Assembly: GCA_033782935.1 (NCBI GenBank)
Contig: JAWQEG010001350.1
Span: 62,001-126,000 of the forward strand
Direction: 5' to 3'
DNA: 64,000 nt
From: Petrolisthes cinctipes
Taxonomy: Eukaryota; Arthropoda; Malacostraca; Decapoda; Porcellanidae
Shown here piece by piece: positions 59,407 to 64,000 of this stretch. The position numbers and the translations under genes were made by a program. How positions within the stretch are numbered: the stretch's first letter is position 1; each line of letters opens with the position of its first letter. A model generated the notes under the pieces. The model ran no database searches, was not told the DNA's origin, and saw only the letters and a list, made by a program, of their open reading frames with translations.

Positions 59407-62400
59407 GATTAAACTAATAAACATACAAGGGCTAACAAAAGTAAAGATGACGGAATTACAAGATTTAATTAAAAGTGATGAATTTTTATGTTTAACGGAA
59501 ACACACCAAAAGTGTGAGAATATCAGTCTCTGTGATCACATATACTCAATAAGTAATATGAGGGAAATGGAGGAAAAGAAAGGAGGAGGATTGATGATTT
59601 TGTCGGAGAAGGATGAAGATAGTAAAATTGAAAAGATAACAACTAGAAATAAGGATTTGTTACTTTGCAAGTGTAAATTAGGAAATATTTGTTTTAAGCT
59701 GCTTTTGGTCTATTTACCTGCGGGAAATAAAGAAAAGGATAAAAGAAGATACACTAGTTTAAAAACAGAAATAGAAGGTATAGTAGAAAATATAGGGGAG
59801 ATACTCTTTGTCCTACTCGGGGATTTTAATGGACATTTGGGATTCCTTGGAGAGCAGGAAATGGATAGACGAGGGGAAGATGTGATTAACTGGATGGAAA
59901 ACTATAATCTCATTCTACTAAACAATAACCAGAGGTGCGAAGGGTTGATAAAATGGGAGAGAGGAAAATAAAAAAGTGTGATAGACTTCGTTCTGGTGAA
60001 CCATAAATTTTATGATGTATACGAAGCAATGAAAATAGATGAAAGAAAAGAAATAACGGAATTATCTGACCATAATTTGATTGAAATATTAATCAAAGGA
60101 GAGACACAAAATAGAAAATACACAAATGATCAATGGCAAGAAAATATTTATTATACAACAGACAAAGAAGCATTACAGAAATATAAGGAAGAAGTGGAAG
60201 GAGAGTGCAATGAAGAGGTACAAGATATGGTAGAGTTTGGTGAAATCATGACAAGAAATGTAGAATGTATATTAAAGAAAAAGTATAGAAGGAGAAAGGA
60301 TAAGAGACATATAAACAGGATTGAACCACCATGGATGTGTGAAGAAATTAGAAAGGAAATCAAGAAAAGAAAGAAGCTTAATAGAGAGAAACGAAATGAG
60401 GCTAGTGAAGAAGTAAAAGATAGACTTTGGAGCTTATATAAGGTACAAAAAGATTGGGTGAAAAGATTGATCAAAGAAGCAATAATAAAACATGAGAAAA
60501 AGGTGACAGAGGAGATAAATGGAAGTAGTGACAAAAGTAAGAGATTATGGCAATATATTGACAAATTAAAAGGTAAAGAAATAAACTATGATAAGGAGAA
60601 AGGAGAATTATATTGTACAGAGGAAGGAATACTTAAACCAGAAGATGCAGCTCAAGAGCTTAAAATGTTTTGGAAGGATATATACCAAAATCATGACAAT
60701 AACATAAAGAAGGTTTGGAACACACAAGAAAAAGGAAGGTACAAAATTTTTATAGAGGAACAAATAATGAATGAAACTAATCAAGACAAGAGACAGTACA
60801 TGCTAATGGAACATATGGATATGACTGTTGGAATAGGCCTAGCTCGGATAACAACAACCATGGAAGAACCAATAATAAATAAAGAAGAAATTATAAAAAC
60901 ATTAAAAGGCTTGAAAAACAAAAAGGCAGCTGGTCCAGATGGGGTAAAACGAGAATGCTACAAGGCATTGATAGATAGTGAAAAATGCATAGAAAAGTTA
61001 GTATAATGTTTTCATAAAATAATTAGACAAGGAAAAGTCCCACAAACCTGGAAAACTTCAAGAACAGTAATGTTACCAAAAAAAGTTAAACCAACAGCCC
61101 AGGATTTAAGACCCATAGCACTCACAAATATTGATTACAAAATATTTATGTCAATAATGAAGAGCAAAATAGAACAACAACTTCAAGTTAATGATTTAAA
61201 TAGTGAATTGCAGTCCGGATTTACACAGGGAAGAAGAATTGAAGACAATATACTCATACTCAGGTACTGTATTGAAAAAAGCTACAAGAACAAGACACCA
61301 TTAATCGTAGCAGCAATAGACTTTAAGAAGGCATAGGACTCAATAAAAAGAGAAGAGATCATAAAAAATCTAAAAGAAATAAAAACACATGAAAATATGA
61401 TAGATATAATAAGTGATGTGTACCAGAATGATACAACACAAATGTGTTTAAGCAGAAAAATAGAAAAATAGATAAAGATAACAAGCGGTATACGCCAAGG
61501 GTGCACAGGATCTAATGGACTGCAGTTTTCACAATCAATGTTAGAGGCAAAAGCAATCATTATAAGACTGAGCAATGTAAGCAGGAAATGTGGGTTGGAG
61601 TTAAATAGAAATAAGAGCAAATTCATAATCTTCAATATGGAAAATCAACCAGCAAAACTAGAAGGGATAGAAGTGGTGGAGACTTAAATATTTGGGAGTG
61701 GATATTGGAAACAAGAGACACTGTTTTAAGAATTACAAAGTTAATATTTAAAAAAAGCAAAGAAACTAGCAAATATGACATACTCAGTGACAGCCAAGAG
61801 TTGTAACAAACTAATGATTGGAAAAACTTTCTGGAAAGGTCTGGCATTGCCTGGAATACTGTATGGGGCTGGTGTGGTGGATTATAACAAGAAAGAAATA
61901 GATACGTTACAAAAAATTGAAAACTCAGTGTACCGAACGATCCTTGTGCGGAGAAAACACAGCAATTAATGGACTGAGAGGAGAAGTGGGTGCCTCATTC
62001 ATGAAATCAAAAATTACTAGAACAAAATTACAATATTTACAAGGAATAATGAGAGATGGAGGAAACAAATTAACATACAAAATAGTAGAAGAATTGAAGG
62101 ATAATAGAACAAATAAATGGAAGAAGGAATGTGAGGAAGGAATGAAAGCATTAGATATCAATTTAGATAAACTAAAAACCATGAAGAAGCAAGAACTCCT
62201 AAACAAGATCTATGAATTGGACACTAAGAACTGGAGAGAGGAAATGGAAAGTAAGACTACCCTAAAGATTTACAGAAAATGGAAAAAGGAAATGGGAATG
62301 ACAGAGGAACTATATGACAATACACCAGCATCAGTGGTGTTATTTAAATGTAGGACAAATACTTTAAACTTGGGAGATAGAAAAAGATTTAGAAAAGAGG

Positions 62401-62648
62401 ACAATGAAACAGGATGTAAGATGTGTGGAACAGATCCAGAAAACTTAGAACATTTTGTGCTTGACTGTACTGGCTATGTTGAAGAAAGAAAAATTGGAAA
62501 ATTGCAACAACCTTATATTGAATGCAAGGAAAACATCATTGGAGGGTTGTTATTCGACAGTGGAAAATGTTTGGACAATATAAAAGAATATCTTTATAAG
62601 TGTTGGAAAATAAGGGAGAAGAAATTAAAGGAACTCAACAACAAATAA
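59390..62648 (+). pseudogene. APE-LINE copy 6, ORF2, with complete C-terminus and empty insertion site
   Basis: Only copy without the 110-bp element. The C-terminal frame runs 61917-62648 through the CCHC knuckle to CTGYVEERKIGK and a terminal KELNNK-stop. FADD is deleted at 61514/61515 and IEK-TAG is shared with copy 5. Further lesions: four bases lost near 61685 and a frameshift near 61949. Confidence 0.85.
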
Positions 62649-62878
62649 ACGACAGAAGAGGGGCCGTTGTAAAGGCTATCCCTCGACATCATCGCATCGC
62701 ATCGCATCGCATTACTGTAAATAAAGAAAAGAAAAGAGAGAATAATAACACAAAAGATGAAAAAACAAAACAAATAAAGAGAAGGGAGAATAATATAACA
62801 CTAAATAAGGTGAAACGGCCAAATAAAAAGAAGAGAGAATATATAACACTAAAAGGAGAAGAAGAGGAGGTAAATATT
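62649..62878 (+). other. LINE 3' tail and purine-rich flank; right edge of array
   Basis: (ATCGC)n tail to about 62710, then a purine-rich AAAGAGAGAATAATA-type stretch found nowhere else in the window. The array stops here. No gene seen. Confidence 0.65.
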
Positions 62879-63458
62879 GAATGAATTACCGTTATTAGGT
62901 ACGGTTTTTCTACCTTCATTACCCACTTAAATAGACCATTCTAAGACTATTTTCTTCTATGTCATTTTCTCCGCAAATGCCCCATTTACAAGATATTCAA
63001 GATATTCAAATTGAGCATTTTGAAATTAGCCTGACCTTACCTGACCTGACCTAACCTAACCTAGACCGCATCAGACTACCGGGACCTAACCTGGGCAGAC
63101 TACCGGGACCTAACCTGGGCAAACTACCGGGAAATAACCGTGGTAAAGTACAGAAAATGACCAGTGCAAAATACTGGGACCTAGCCGGATCTGGCAACAC
63201 TGCAAATGTCCCATATTCAAATGGGGCATTTTGAAATTAGCCTGACCTAACCTGACCTTACCTATACCGCATCAGACTACCAGGACCTAACCTGGGCAGA
63301 CTACCGGGACATAACCTGGGTAGACTACAGGGACCTAACCTGGGCAAACTACCGGGAAATAACCGTGGTAAAGTACAGGAAATGACGGGCGCAAAATACT
63401 GGGACCTAGCCGTAACTGGCAACACTGCTACAGAACGGTAATTCTTTCAATAAATACC
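62879..63458. mobile_element. Complete GGTAAATATTG-family element with CCTAA core
   Basis: Left end GGTAAATATTGAATGAATTA, right end GAATTACC-type inverse (GGTAATTCTTTCAATAAATA, finishing at 63458). Inside are the TTCTAAGACTATTTTC module, CCTAA pentamers and CCGGGACCTAACCTGGGCA repeats. No coding capacity. This shows what the blocks in the array spacers derive from. Confidence 0.65.
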
Positions 63459-63711
63459 GTATTTTGCCACGGTCATTTCCTAGGTACTTTACCTAGGTTA
63501 TTTCCCGGTAGTTTGCTCAGGTTAGGTCCCGGTAGTCTGTTGCGGTCTAGGTTAGGTTAGGTAAGGTCAGGTTAATTTAAAATTGAATACCTAACTTGAA
63601 AATTTGCGGAGGAAATGTAATAGAAGAAAATAGTCTTAGAATGGTCTAAATAAGTGGGTAATGAAAGTAGAAAAACCATACGCAATAACGGTAATTCTTT
63701 CAATATTTACC
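63459..63711. mobile_element. Inverted partial copy of the same family
   Basis: Reads in the opposite direction and ends with the inverse of the left end (CAATATTTACC at 63701-63711). With the preceding element it forms a fold-back structure. Confidence 0.65.
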
Positions 63712-63778
63712 ATATTGGGTGTATTACTCTTATATGTGTATAGCTCTGTGAGTAGAACATGTGTTGATGGCATGGAGG

Positions 63779-63833
63779 TATAATATAAAGGAGGCGGCAT
63801 GACGTCACAAAGGTGAAGCCAACTCGCTATTGG
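63779..63833 (+). promoter_or_regulatory. Candidate promoter elements upstream of the THAP ORF
   Basis: TATAATATAAA (63779-63789), a palindromic CRE TGACGTCA (63800-63807) and an inverted CCAAT box ATTGG (63829-63833) lie 100-150 bp before the ATG. The clustering is suggestive, but the TATA-like sequence is 5' of the other two, an unusual order. Confidence 0.35.
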
Positions 63834-63931
63834 TCGACTGTCTCCCCTACCCCCCATTGACTCAAAACAAACCTCAGCTGATCACGTCGGACCATCAACT
63901 TCACCAACATTCTTTGCCATTTTTTGTAATA

Positions 63932-64000
63932 ATGCCGGCGCGTTCAGCATATGGGTGTACCCAGAGAGACAGGAGTCTTTCTACTACATTTCATAGGTAT
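63932..64000 (+). CDS. THAP-domain protein, N-terminal fragment (runs off the window)
   Basis: Twenty-three codons reading MPARSAYGCTQRD...STTFHRY fit the start of a THAP zinc finger (C2CH, DNA-binding): Met-Pro, a GC-x-R core and the FHR-aromatic motif. The expected first zinc-ligand Cys, four residues before Cys9, is Arg here (CGT, one transition from TGT), so the domain may be damaged. THAP domains occur in host transcription regulators and in P-element-type transposases; the fragment cannot tell which. Confidence 0.55.
   Translation, partial: MPARSAYGCTQRDRSLSTTFHRY

Larger units (their letters stand above)
2028..62700 (+). repeat. Macrosatellite: tandem array of an 11.2-11.8 kb zinc-finger/LINE unit
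   Basis: The same gene and repeat order recurs with near identity. ORF1 start codons lie at 12862, 24652, 35896, 47196 and 58487, giving periods of 11790, 11244, 11300 and 11291 bp. The zinc-finger ORF appears five times. Length differences come mainly from the spacer: MITE duplicated in repeat 2 and missing in repeat 3, a 293-bp segment found only before LINE copy 4, and microsatellite length. All units are head-to-tail on the + strand. The array starts with a fused partial unit and ends at the 3' end of the sixth APE-LINE. Confidence 0.93.

Overview
The window is animal DNA, most likely arthropod. It contains C2H2 zinc-finger, THAP and PHD coding sequence, two kinds of non-LTR retrotransposon (LINE), Tc1-like and hAT-like transposase relics, and CCTAA/TTAGG-type pentamer tracts matching the usual arthropod telomere motif. 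A decapod crustacean is a reasonable guess from the repeat mix, but nothing in the window proves it. There is no bacterial gene organisation.

The dominant structure is a tandem array (about 2.03-62.7 kb) of a unit of about 11.2-11.8 kb, seen as five full repeats with partial units at both ends. Reading along the + strand, each unit holds: (a) an APE-type LINE with ORF1 (PHD finger, coiled coil, RRM-like domain) overlapping ORF2 (endonuclease, reverse transcriptase, CCHC knuckle), dead in every copy; (b) a spacer of transposon-derived blocks with a 24-bp minisatellite and degenerate CCTAA tracts; (c) an open 12- or 13-finger C2H2 zinc-finger ORF; (d) a 289-bp 5'-truncated restriction-like-endonuclease (RLE) LINE inserted in that gene, then two more finger remnants and a poly(A) signal; (e) a Tc1-like relic on the minus strand and a hAT C-terminus on the plus strand; (f) a 1.67-kb element with long terminal inverted repeats and a (TA)n core; (g) a fragment of a different LINE ORF2, then the next APE-LINE.

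All copies of the APE-LINE share the same stops and frameshifts, so the array grew by segmental duplication after the element died. Markers within the copies are shuffled and fail the four-gamete test, so units have recombined or converted each other. The zinc-finger ORF stays open in all five copies and varies in finger number, so the array can be described as a zinc-finger macrosatellite.

Left of the array, 1-2027 is the 3' part of a longer copy of the same RLE-LINE family. It also ends in zinc-finger linker sequence, but next to a different finger type, which raises the possibility of target preference for C2H2 linkers. Right of the array (62.7-64 kb) lie a fold-back pair of the CCTAA-containing transposon family and, at the very end, the first 23 codons of a THAP-domain gene, the best candidate for an ordinary host gene here.
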